A stretch of 5,078 nucleotides of DNA from Acidobacteriota bacterium (GTDB taxonomy: Bacteria > Acidobacteriota > HRBIN11), in NCBI GenBank assembly GCA_030550225.1, contig JAUQPV010000215.1, positions 1 through 5,078 on the forward strand. Reading direction: 5' to 3'. Of the stretch, positions 1 to 4,845 are shown in pieces. A program made the translations under genes and the position numbers. A model generated the notes under the pieces. The model saw only the letters and a program-made list of their open reading frames with translations, was not told the DNA's origin and made no database searches. Position 1 is the first letter of the stretch. Each line of letters starts with the position of its first letter.

Positions 1-721
1 TCGGGAATCGGCAGGTCGGGGCCTTTCGGAGGACTTGAAAAGACTGGGCGTCGAGGACGGCGATCGTGTCGGCGGCCCGGTTGGCCGCGTATACGAAACG
101 CCCGTCCGGCGCTAAATCGATGCCCTCGGTCCCCGCATCGACAGGCACGGTCCCCAGCTTGATCCGCTTTCTCAGGTCGATGGCCGTGACGGAACCGTCC
201 CCGATGTTAGCCACGAAGGCCCGGCTCCCATCGGGCGTCACGACGACCATGTGGGACACCCGCTGGTCGGTTTGGACGGAGAAATCGACTCGCCCGGCCT
301 TGGGGTCCACGACGACGAGGGCTTGATTTTCCTCACAGGTCATGGCGACCCGCCCATCGGGCAGGACGGCCAGGCCATGGGGCCGTCGAAACGGGGTTAG
401 GTCGATCGTCCGGTGGACCTTTCGACCGACGAGGTCGAGGACCGTCAGCGTGTGGCCCGGTTCCTCCCGGGTCCCGTAGTCGGCAATGTAAGCCCATCGG
501 CCGTCGGGGGAGACGGTCGCCTCGTGGGGGCCCCGGCCCGTCGGGAGCGTGGCGAGGACCTCCTTCGTGTCGGGCTGGATAAGCATGGCCGTGTGGGCCG
601 ACTTGTTGAGGACGACCAAAAGAGGCCCGGCCGATTCGCCCGAGACGCCTTGAAGAACCATCAGAAGTAAGGTCCCTACAAAGAGGGACGTCGTCGGTCG
701 GAACGTCTGCCCTGTCTTCAT
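1..721 (-). CDS. Secreted YVTN-family beta-propeller protein, C-terminus cut by window edge
   Basis: The reverse strand is open from an ATG at 721-719 to the window edge, giving 240 residues with no stop. A hydrophobic stretch at residues 12-27 looks like a signal peptide, so the protein is probably exported. At least four blade-like repeats follow, each with a (S/T/A/L)PDG turn and an aromatic/Ala beta strand: about residues 71-84 (SPDGRWAYIADY), 120-132, 162-183 (TPDGSRAFVAN then SVTAIDL) and 204-224 (APDGRFVYAAN then TIAVLD). The 'VAN..DGSVTAID' pattern is the YVTN/NHL-type propeller signature. Such proteins are usually extracytoplasmic binding or scaffold modules; no catalytic residue is visible and no ligand can be named. 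GAGGAG at 727-732 sits 5 nt upstream of the ATG and supports this start. The gene is divergent from the DUF2911 gene. It could also be annotated as a cytochrome D1-like or lactonase-like propeller. Confidence 0.88.
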   Translation of the reverse strand, partial: MKTGQTFRPTTSLFVGTLLLMVLQGVSGESAGPLLVVLNKSAHTAMLIQPDTKEVLATLPTGRGPHEATVSPDGRWAYIADYGTREEPGHTLTVLDLVGRKVHRTIDLTPFRRPHGLAVLPDGRVAMTCEENQALVVVDPKAGRVDFSVQTDQRVSHMVVVTPDGSRAFVANIGDGSVTAIDLRKRIKLGTVPVDAGTEGIDLAPDGRFVYAANRAADTIAVLDAQSFQVLRKAPTCRFP

Positions 722-764
722 GATCGCTCCTCGTCGAGTGGGTCTTGGTTCTCTGATGTCAGGG

Positions 765-793
765 GCCCCGGATAACCTACGGGGCGTAGTATA
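765..793 (-). promoter_or_regulatory. Candidate promoter -10 and adjacent inverted repeat for the minus-strand propeller gene
   Basis: On the minus strand TATACT (793-788) matches the sigma70 -10 hexamer at five of six positions and would start transcription about 60 nt before the propeller ATG. No good -35 lies 16-18 nt upstream. Just downstream is an inverted repeat, GCCCCG (765-770) and CGGGGC (780-785), with a 9-nt centre. It covers the expected start point, so it could be an operator or a 5'-leader hairpin. The promoter call is inferred from sequence only. Confidence 0.35.
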
Positions 794-868
794 GCGTATG
801 TCATCTGGCGTGGAAAAAGACGGGGCGTGTCTCCGTCTCCCGTCTCTTGTCTCGCGGTCTCGGGGCGT
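780..868 (+). repeat. Three CGGGGCGT direct repeats with about 40-bp spacing in the divergent promoter region
   Basis: The octamer CGGGGCGT occurs at 780-787, 821-828 and 861-868. The last two copies extend to a shared ten bases (CGGGGCGTGT). Start-to-start distances are 41 and 40 bp, close to four helical turns, so the copies would lie on roughly the same DNA face. They fill the intergenic region between the divergent propeller and DUF2911 genes. This suggests binding sites for a regulator, but no regulator gene is visible here. Confidence 0.45.
829..861 (+). repeat. Five GTCTC pentamers in a short patch
   Basis: GTCTC occurs at 829-833, 835-839, 842-846, 849-853 and 857-861, with starts 6, 7, 7 and 8 nt apart. 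The patch lies between the second and third CGGGGCGT copies. It may be a degenerate microsatellite or part of a protein-binding region. Confidence 0.4.
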
Positions 869-902
869 GTACGATCAGCCCATCCTGTCACTTCGCTCCC
901 AC

Positions 903-911
903 GGAAGGGGG
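903..911 (+). promoter_or_regulatory. Ribosome binding site fixing the DUF2911 start
   Basis: The purine run GGAAGGGGG ends 2 nt before the ATG at 914, with its AAGGGG core resembling AAGGAG. It favours the ATG at 914, directly ahead of a signal peptide, over the in-frame ATG at 827, which lies inside the promoter repeats. Confidence 0.6.
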
Positions 912-913
912 TC

Positions 914-1828
914 ATGCAGAGATGGCGGATTGCCCTATGGAATGGCCTGTTCTGGGGATCCCTGGGATGGCTCGGGATGGCCTCCTGGGTTCAGGCTCAA
1001 CAGCTGGAGTTTCCCCGTCTGAGTCCCAAGGCCACGGTGTCCCAGACGGTCGGCCTGACGACGATTACCATCACTTATAGCCGGCCCGGCGTGCGGGGCC
1101 GGACCGTCTGGGGTGACCTCGTCCCCTATGGCCAGGTCTGGCGCACGGGGGCCAACGAGGCGACGACCATCGAGTTCACCGATGACGTCCTCATCGAGGG
1201 CCATCGACTACCGGCCGGCAAGTACTCGCTGTTCACTATCCCGGGCGAAAAGGAGTGGACTGTCATCTTCAACCGGGAATGGAACCTCTGGGGTGCCTTC
1301 ACGTATGACCAGGTGAAAGATAAAGAGGCCTTGCGCATCCAGGTCCGGCCCCAACCGGCCGAGTATGCGGAATGGCTCCGCTTCAGCTTTGAGGACATGA
1401 CGCCGGCTTCCCTACAGACCCCGCCGAACGCCGCTCGGGTCGTGCTCCACTGGGAACGGGTTCGCGTTGGATTCACCGTCCAGGTCGAACCCCAGACGAC
1501 CCACGCGAAGGTTTTAGCCCAATGCCGGTCTGCCATCGCATCCCTGAAGGCCGACGACTGGCAGACGCCGGTCCGGTGCGCCAACTACTGCCTTCAGAAC
1601 GACCTGTTGACCGATGAGGCGGCCCAGTGGATCGAGAAGTCCATCGCCGTCCAGGAAAACGCCAGCAATCTGGGCCTGAAGGCCCGGTGGCTCGCCCAGG
1701 CCGGCCAAATCGGGGAGGCCATTCAGGTCGCCGAAAAGGCCATCCAACTCGGGAAGGCCCGGAACCAGGACGTCTCGGCTTTAGAAAAATTGGTCACCGA
1801 GTGGAAGTCCCGGCGGGGTTCCCAGTAA
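914..1828 (+). CDS. Exported DUF2911 domain protein with C-terminal helical (TPR-like) tail
   Basis: The protein has 304 residues. Residues 1-28 form a signal peptide (basic start, hydrophobic core, VQA before Gln29), so it is likely exported. Residues 35-192 match DUF2911 closely: SPKATVSQ near 37-44, YSRP at 55-58, GRTVWGDLVPYG at 62-73, VWRTGANEAT at 75-84, LPAGKYSLFTIPG at 99-111, EWTVIFN at 114-120, YD at 131-132, and a final VVLHWERVRVGFTV strand pair at 176-189. Residues 196-300 are predicted helical. The segment LGLKARWLAQAGQIGEAIQVAEKAI at about 253-277 resembles a TPR hairpin. DUF2911 has no established biochemical role and is often found in secreted proteins. It has the same orientation as the dehydrogenase 142 bp downstream, but five hairpins separate them, so co-transcription is uncertain. 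An in-frame extension back to 827 is rejected because it would precede the signal peptide and cover promoter repeats. Confidence 0.92.
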   Translation: MQRWRIALWNGLFWGSLGWLGMASWVQAQQLEFPRLSPKATVSQTVGLTTITITYSRPGVRGRTVWGDLVPYGQVWRTGANEATTIEFTDDVLIEGHRLPAGKYSLFTIPGEKEWTVIFNREWNLWGAFTYDQVKDKEALRIQVRPQPAEYAEWLRFSFEDMTPASLQTPPNAARVVLHWERVRVGFTVQVEPQTTHAKVLAQCRSAIASLKADDWQTPVRCANYCLQNDLLTDEAAQWIEKSIAVQENASNLGLKARWLAQAGQIGEAIQVAEKAIQLGKARNQDVSALEKLVTEWKSRRGSQ

Positions 1829-1829
1829 G

Positions 1830-1937
1830 GACAGGCCTTGTGCCTGCCCCAGGATGGGGTGCTATGACCGGCAGGCGGGGGACGCTTGCCTCCCCGCAGA
1901 CGGGGACGTCTGCGCTCCCGCAGGCCAGAGGCTTGCG
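1830..1937 (+). repeat. Array A: five consecutive short hairpins between DUF2911 and dehydrogenase genes
   Basis: Two hairpins follow the DUF2911 stop closely: CAGGC (1832-1836) with GCCTG (1842-1846), and CCCCA (1847-1851) with TGGGG (1855-1859). Three related units follow: GGCAGGC (1870-1876) with GCTTGCC (1884-1890), CGCAGAC (1895-1901) with GTCTGCG (1908-1914), and CGCAGGC (1919-1925) with GCTTGCG (1931-1937). Centres of the last three are about 24 nt apart, and each is followed by TCCCC or CTCCC. Stem bases differ between units but pairing is kept, once or twice by G-T wobble. No run of T follows any stem, so these are not canonical intrinsic terminators. They could end or attenuate transcription, stabilise RNA ends, or be dispersed palindromic repeats. 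Confidence 0.7.
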
Positions 1938-1970
1938 CTCCCTAAATTTCCTAATCTGGAGATTTTTACC

Positions 1971-2864
1971 ATGGCGGTCGTTTCTTCCGTAGGCATCATC
2001 GGCGGAGGTCGGATGGGCCAGGCGATGGCTCGCCGACTCCATACCCAGGGTATCCCTGTCCAGGTCTGGAACCGCACGGCCGAGCGGCTCCAGGGCTTGG
2101 CGGCCGAGGGGATTCCCGTCACGTCGGACTTACCGAACCTCCTGAAGGTCCATCCCGTCTGGCTGACCGTCCTGAGCGACGGACCGGCGACCCGGTCTGT
2201 ATGGTCGATGCCAGGCGGCATGGCCGACCATGCGGCCCCCGAAAAAATCTGGCTTCAAATGGGTTCGATCGACTATCCGACGACGCTGAACCTGGCTCAT
2301 GAGGCCCGTCGGCGGGGTCTTCGATTTCTGGACGCGCCGGTCCTGGGCGGACCCATGGACATCCCGACAGGCCGCCTGATCGTCATGACGGGCGGCGATG
2401 AAGAGGTCCTGGAAGCCGCCCGCCCCGTCTTAGAGGCCCTCAGCGGCCGGATCGTCCCGATGGGTCCCGTCGGGACCGGCACCCTGGCCAAGCTCGCCAG
2501 CAATCTCTTGCTGGCCCACATGGTCGTCGGCCTCGCCGAATGGTTGAGCTTCGGCCAGCAGGTCGGCCTGGACCCCCTCCGCCTGTGGGAGGTCGTCAAG
2601 AACTCCAAGCTGTACAACCCCGTCTTCGAGGCGAAGTTTCCGGCCATGCTGGAGGAGAACTTCCAGCCCAGCTTTGCCCTCCAGTGGATGGCCAAGGACT
2701 TGTGGAACATCCTGGAGACAGCCCGTCAGTTCGGGGCTTACACGCCCGTAGCCCACACGATGACGGCCCTCTACCAGGCGGCTCAGAACCACGGCCTTGG
2801 GGAGGACGACTACTCGGCCGTCCACCAGCTCCTACGCCTCTTCTCCCGGGGTACCGGAACTTAG
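1971..2864 (+). CDS. NAD(P)-dependent beta-hydroxyacid dehydrogenase (3-hydroxyisobutyrate dehydrogenase / glyoxylate reductase-like)
   Basis: This 297-residue protein has the usual length and motif order of the beta-hydroxyacid dehydrogenase family, whose cytosolic members oxidise hydroxyacids or reduce the matching semialdehydes or glyoxylate. The N-terminal Rossmann domain carries the GxGxxG loop (G11, G13, G16 in VGIIGGGRMG). Strand two ends in WNRT (33-36); an Arg there usually goes with NADP(H) preference. The substrate loop is DAPVLGG at 121-127, followed by GRLIVMTGGDEE at 134-145. The catalytic Lys and partner Asn are K174 and N178 in GTGTLAKLASN. The C-terminal helical domain has the KD pair at 242-243. 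Leu125 replaces the Ser often found in DAPVSGG, also seen in some glyoxylate-reductase-like members, so the substrate should not be assumed to be 3-hydroxyisobutyrate. GGAG at 1958-1961, 9 nt before the ATG, supports this start; an upstream in-frame ATG at 1854 would translate through array A. Confidence 0.9.
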   Translation: MAVVSSVGIIGGGRMGQAMARRLHTQGIPVQVWNRTAERLQGLAAEGIPVTSDLPNLLKVHPVWLTVLSDGPATRSVWSMPGGMADHAAPEKIWLQMGSIDYPTTLNLAHEARRRGLRFLDAPVLGGPMDIPTGRLIVMTGGDEEVLEAARPVLEALSGRIVPMGPVGTGTLAKLASNLLLAHMVVGLAEWLSFGQQVGLDPLRLWEVVKNSKLYNPVFEAKFPAMLEENFQPSFALQWMAKDLWNILETARQFGAYTPVAHTMTALYQAAQNHGLGEDDYSAVHQLLRLFSRGTGT

Positions 2865-2941
2865 GACCCTCGGGTTTCCATCCCCTCCCTCTACCTTCAT
2901 ACCGGTCTCATCCTTAGAGAACCGCCCCTCATCTTTCGGAG

Positions 2942-3086
2942 CGCCGGGAGTCATCCCGGCGTCCCCCTGTCCCGGCGCCGCCCGTCATGGCGGCGTCCAT
3001 CCCATCCGAACACCGGCGTCATGCCGGTGTCACCCTCATGAACCGGCAGTTATGCCGGTACCCCCTCAAGGCGGTCGTGAGCCGTC
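2942..3086 (+). repeat. Array B: tandem palindromes with covarying stems and a GTCAT loop
   Basis: Four strong hairpins and one weak one follow each other with centres 34, 34.5, 30.5 and 27.5 nt apart. Unit 1 is CGCCGGG (2942-2948), loop AGTCAT, CCCGGCG (2955-2961). Unit 2 is CGCCGCC (2976-2982), loop CGTCAT, GGCGGCG (2989-2995). Unit 3 is ACACCGGC (3010-3017), loop GTCAT, GCCGGTGT (3023-3030). Unit 4 is ACCGGCA (3042-3048), loop GTTA, TGCCGGT (3053-3059). Unit 5 is GGCGG (3070-3074) with CCGTC (3082-3086), including a wobble pair. Spacers are C-rich (TCCCC, TCCATCCC, TCACCCTC). The array lies between two convergent genes, 12 nt past the stop of the minus-strand gene. It has no T-runs, which argues against simple intrinsic terminators. 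Confidence 0.8.
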
Positions 3087-3097
3087 CCATATGCCCC

Positions 3098-3499
3098 CTA
3101 CTTCCCTCCATGTATCGCCGTCATCAACGCCTGCACGTCGGCATCGGCCGGCGTTAAGGGCGGGGCGCCCCGGCTCGCCACGGCCTCGATTTGAGCCGCT
3201 GTCCATCGCAGGGCGCCGACGATGGGGATCACGTGCTCGACGGGCACGGGCCACCGAGGCCCGGACTCGGACCACCGTCGTTGGAAATGGTCGACGACTT
3301 CGAGGACGCGAGGGGTGACCTCCGGGACGACCCAAATCGGGAACAGGGTCCGCCGCCCGTGGTCGTCGTATCCCACGCCGAGGACGTGCGGTTCGACGCC
3401 GGGATTCTCACCGGAAGTCCCTGAAAGGACCGACCCCAGGTGCCAGCCCCGGTAGGTGAACCAGGGCCGCAAGATGGAGACGATCGTATGGACGTCCAT
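3098..3499 (-). CDS. Hypothetical protein, 133 residues, no recognised family
   Basis: I do not recognise this protein. Its codon use (GTC, CTC, GAC, CGG preferred, G/C third positions) matches the neighbouring genes, so it is likely real and not recently acquired. It has no signal peptide or membrane segment and is presumably cytosolic. The N-terminal part is rich in aromatic residues and short hydrophobic strands (WFTYRGWHLGSVL at 13-25, VEPHVLGVGYDD at 35-46, TLFPIWVVPE at 51-60), followed by a likely helix (VLEVVDHFQRRW, 65-76). Two more helices follow, near residues 98-109 and 116-130. This suggests a small alpha/beta fold. GAGG at 3506-3509 lies 6 nt before the ATG at 3499-3497 and decides the start over a TTG at 3511. 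The gene lies between array B (downstream) and array C (upstream), which carry inverted copies of the same 58 bp. Confidence 0.72.
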   Translation of the reverse strand: MDVHTIVSILRPWFTYRGWHLGSVLSGTSGENPGVEPHVLGVGYDDHGRRTLFPIWVVPEVTPRVLEVVDHFQRRWSESGPRWPVPVEHVIPIVGALRWTAAQIEAVASRGAPPLTPADADVQALMTAIHGGK

Positions 3500-3505
3500 C
3501 CCGTG

Positions 3506-3509
3506 CCTC
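3506..3509 (-). promoter_or_regulatory. Ribosome binding site deciding the start of the hypothetical minus-strand gene
   Basis: On the minus strand GAGG is separated by six bases (CACGGG) from the ATG at 3499-3497. The alternative TTG start at 3511-3509 would overlap this motif and has no purine-rich site of its own. Confidence 0.5.
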
Positions 3510-3544
3510 AAGCTTCAGGTGTCGGGTCTCGGAATTTCCGGTAT

Positions 3545-3577
3545 TGGGTGTTGGGGCCTGGGTGTTGAGGGCAAGGG
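3545..3577 (+). other. Putative G-quadruplex motif / G-T low-complexity repeat
   Basis: Five G-runs of three or four lie at 3546-3548, 3553-3556, 3560-3562, 3569-3571 and 3575-3577, with loops of 4, 3, 6 and 3 nt. This satisfies the usual G3+N1-7 quadruplex rule. The block contains TGGGTGTTG twice (3545-3553 and 3559-3567), 14 bp apart. It is 46-78 bp upstream of the minus-strand gene's ATG, with the G-rich strand being that gene's template strand. Confidence 0.55.
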
Positions 3578-3671
3578 TTAGGTATTCGGCCATTTGGGGA
3601 TTCAGCCGTGGCCAGATATACCGCCTGGACGGTAAGTCAGGGTGATCTCTGCCCGCCCTTCTATCATTTAT

Positions 3672-3695
3672 GCCGAATTCCCGAACTGCCGAAAA
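3672..3695 (+). repeat. Tandem 8-bp repeat of GCCGAAYT type, three copies
   Basis: GCCGAATT (3672-3679), CCCGAACT (3680-3687) and GCCGAAAA (3688-3695) form three exact-length, slightly diverged 8-bp units. The same octamer recurs at 4971-4986, also in an intergenic region, suggesting a dispersed short-repeat family. Confidence 0.5.
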
Positions 3696-3773
3696 GATTT
3701 AATTGACGAAGCCCTATCGACCCCCGGACCCTGGGTCCCCGGACACCCAACAGCCGCCGGAGAACGCCATCGA

Positions 3774-3802
3774 TTGCCGGAAACCTCTCCCTCCTGTACT
3801 AT
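3774..3802 (+). promoter_or_regulatory. Candidate sigma70-like promoter upstream of the TPR gene
   Basis: TTGCCG (3774-3779) and TACTAT (3797-3802) are separated by exactly 17 bp, each matching the consensus at four of six positions. A second possible -10, GATAAT (3825-3830), lies downstream without a convincing -35. Either would give a leader of roughly 160-190 nt containing all of array C before the TPR start at 3997. Confidence 0.3.
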
Positions 3803-3871
3803 GCAACCGGATCTTAAGGAGTACGATAATCCTATGCATCCTTGATTGGCAAGTACAGGAGACCCGACGTT

Positions 3872-3959
3872 TCCGGAGGGGCGCACGACCGTCGCCCCTT
3901 CGGACGCCGCCATCACTGGCGGCTCCGGGACAGAGAGACGCCGGGATGACGCCCGGCGT
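3872..3959 (-). repeat. Array C: three hairpins, inverted copy of part of array B
   Basis: Three palindromes lie upstream of the TPR gene. The first is a 12-bp stem with one wobble, TCCGGAGGGGCG (3872-3883) with CGCCCCTTCGGA (3893-3904), loop 9. The second is GCCGCCA (3906-3912) with TGGCGGC (3917-3923), loop TCAC. The third is ACGCCGGG (3938-3945) with CCCGGCGT (3952-3959), loop ATGACG. Read on the minus strand, 3959-3902 aligns without gaps to plus-strand 2941-2998 at 51 of 58 positions, so two consecutive units were copied together. The array ends 25 nt before the TPR gene's ribosome site and would fold in its mRNA leader. Confidence 0.8.
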
Positions 3960-3996
3960 TCGGACATGAACACCAAAACACCATAGGGAGTCGGAG

Positions 3997-4824
3997 ATGC
4001 CTTTCCGTTGCCAACCCCCCAGATATGGCGCCTTCCTGGCTTTGCTCGTGGGCCTGGTCGGGCTTCGACCCGTCGCGCGGGCGGACGATCAGCTCGCCCC
4101 GAAGCGATGGACCGCCCCACCGGCCTATCAACAGGCCGTCCAGGCTGTTCAAGACCAACGATGGCAGGAAGCGATCGGTTACCTGGAGGAAAGCCTCCTG
4201 CAAGTCCCGCCTCGGCGGGGCGACCCCCAGCAGGCGGCCGCCGGATACGCCCCGTATCTCTATATGGCCTATGCCTATGCCCGCCTGGGTCGTATGGAGG
4301 CGGCCGAAGCGTTCTACCGGCTGGCCCAACGATTCGGGGGCTTCGAACGTCAACCGGAGCTCCAAGCCTATGCTATGTTTATCGAACGGGCCCTGAAGCG
4401 ACCGTCAGAGACGCAGGAAGACAAGTCGGCCCCGTCCGTCTTTTACAAGGACCAAGAGGCGGCTGAGGAATCGGGCGGCTGTGAAGTCCCGCCGGCCCGG
4501 GACCCCTACAACCTCCCATGGTACTTCCACTACGCCCTGGGCAAGGAGCTCTTCGAGCGGGGCCAGTATCGGGAGGCCCTCCGGAGTCTCCGACGGGCCC
4601 TGCTGTTGAATCCCCGCCCCGAAACCCAGGCTCGGACGTATGGCATGTGGCATACCGAATACCGGCCCTACTACTACATGACGCAAGCTTTCCTGAAGTT
4701 GGGCCAGCGGGACTGCGCCGTCCAGACGGCCCGAGAGTCGGTCCGTTTCCGAGAAATTGTCCCTACAGACAGTCTGTACCCCGGATGGCAGCAAGTCCTG
4801 AAGTCCCTGGGCGTGGAACAATGA
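3997..4824 (+). CDS. Exported tetratricopeptide-repeat protein with internal duplication
   Basis: The protein has 275 residues. Residues 1-29 form a signal peptide (basic N-region, AFLALLVGLVGL core, ARA before Asp30), so it is probably periplasmic or secreted. The rest is helical, with TPR-like hairpins at about 43-70, 84-115, 175-206 and 223-253. The two halves match: RWQEAIGYLEESLL (55-68) with QYREALRSLRRALL (190-203), and PYLYMAYAYARLGR (86-99) with PYYYMTQAFLKLGQ (224-237), at near-equal internal spacing. A charged linker of about 60 residues (116-174), predicted to be partly disordered, joins them. TPR units usually bind peptides or assemble complexes; no partner is indicated here. GGAG at 3987-3990, 6 nt before the ATG, supports the start. 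The leader contains array C, which may affect translation. No enzymatic motif is visible. Confidence 0.88.
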   Translation: MPFRCQPPRYGAFLALLVGLVGLRPVARADDQLAPKRWTAPPAYQQAVQAVQDQRWQEAIGYLEESLLQVPPRRGDPQQAAAGYAPYLYMAYAYARLGRMEAAEAFYRLAQRFGGFERQPELQAYAMFIERALKRPSETQEDKSAPSVFYKDQEAAEESGGCEVPPARDPYNLPWYFHYALGKELFERGQYREALRSLRRALLLNPRPETQARTYGMWHTEYRPYYYMTQAFLKLGQRDCAVQTARESVRFREIVPTDSLYPGWQQVLKSLGVEQ

Positions 4825-4845
4825 GACGGGGAGATGGAGATGCGG

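Larger units (their letters stand above)
3500..3871. other. Gene-free divergent spacer upstream of array C
   Basis: No coding region is supported between the start of the minus-strand hypothetical gene and array C. Frames open here owe their length to high GC or short repeats and have no good start context. The stretch holds a G-rich low-complexity block (3545-3577), an 8-bp tandem repeat (3672-3695), a hyphenated palindrome GGACCC-T-GGGTCC (3726-3738) and a candidate promoter (3774-3802). Base composition is locally more AT-rich around 3655-3720 than in the coding regions. Confidence 0.6.

Noticed and set aside
66..670. Plus-strand open frames at 66-326 and 413-670
   Set aside because: They are antisense to the well-supported propeller gene and show no family signal.
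827..913. In-frame upstream extension of the DUF2911 gene from an ATG at 827
   Set aside because: It would add 29 residues ahead of a clear signal peptide, has no ribosome site, and runs through the GTCTC and CGGGGCGT repeats.
1854..1970. In-frame upstream start for the dehydrogenase
   Set aside because: It would translate array A and put 39 unrelated residues before the Rossmann strand, where family members start close to the strand; GGAG supports the ATG at 1971.
2942..3086. CRISPR array
   Set aside because: The repeating units are themselves varying palindromes with C-rich linkers; there are no identical repeats separated by unique spacers of constant length, and no cas gene is present.
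2942..3086. Bidirectional intrinsic terminator
   Set aside because: Several stems are strong but no T-run follows any of them on either strand, and a terminator does not explain five tandem units or the inverted copy upstream of another gene.
3499..3511. TTG start at 3511 for the minus-strand hypothetical gene
   Set aside because: The ATG at 3499 has a GAGG at proper distance, while the TTG overlaps that site and lacks its own.
3408..3593. Minus-strand frame of 61 codons starting at 3593
   Set aside because: Its first half is translated from the TGGGTGTTG low-complexity block and its second half overlaps the better supported hypothetical gene in another frame.
2941..3959. Insertion sequence bounded by the 58-bp inverted repeats
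   Set aside because: The enclosed gene has no transposase motif, no target duplication is evident, and the repeats are internal parts of larger hairpin arrays; kept only as a finding, not as a mobile-element feature.
3668..4365. Two overlapping minus-strand frames of about 150 codons (3668-4120 and 3913-4365)
   Set aside because: They are antisense to the TPR gene or cross array C and the octamer repeats; their length comes from high GC and no domain is visible.
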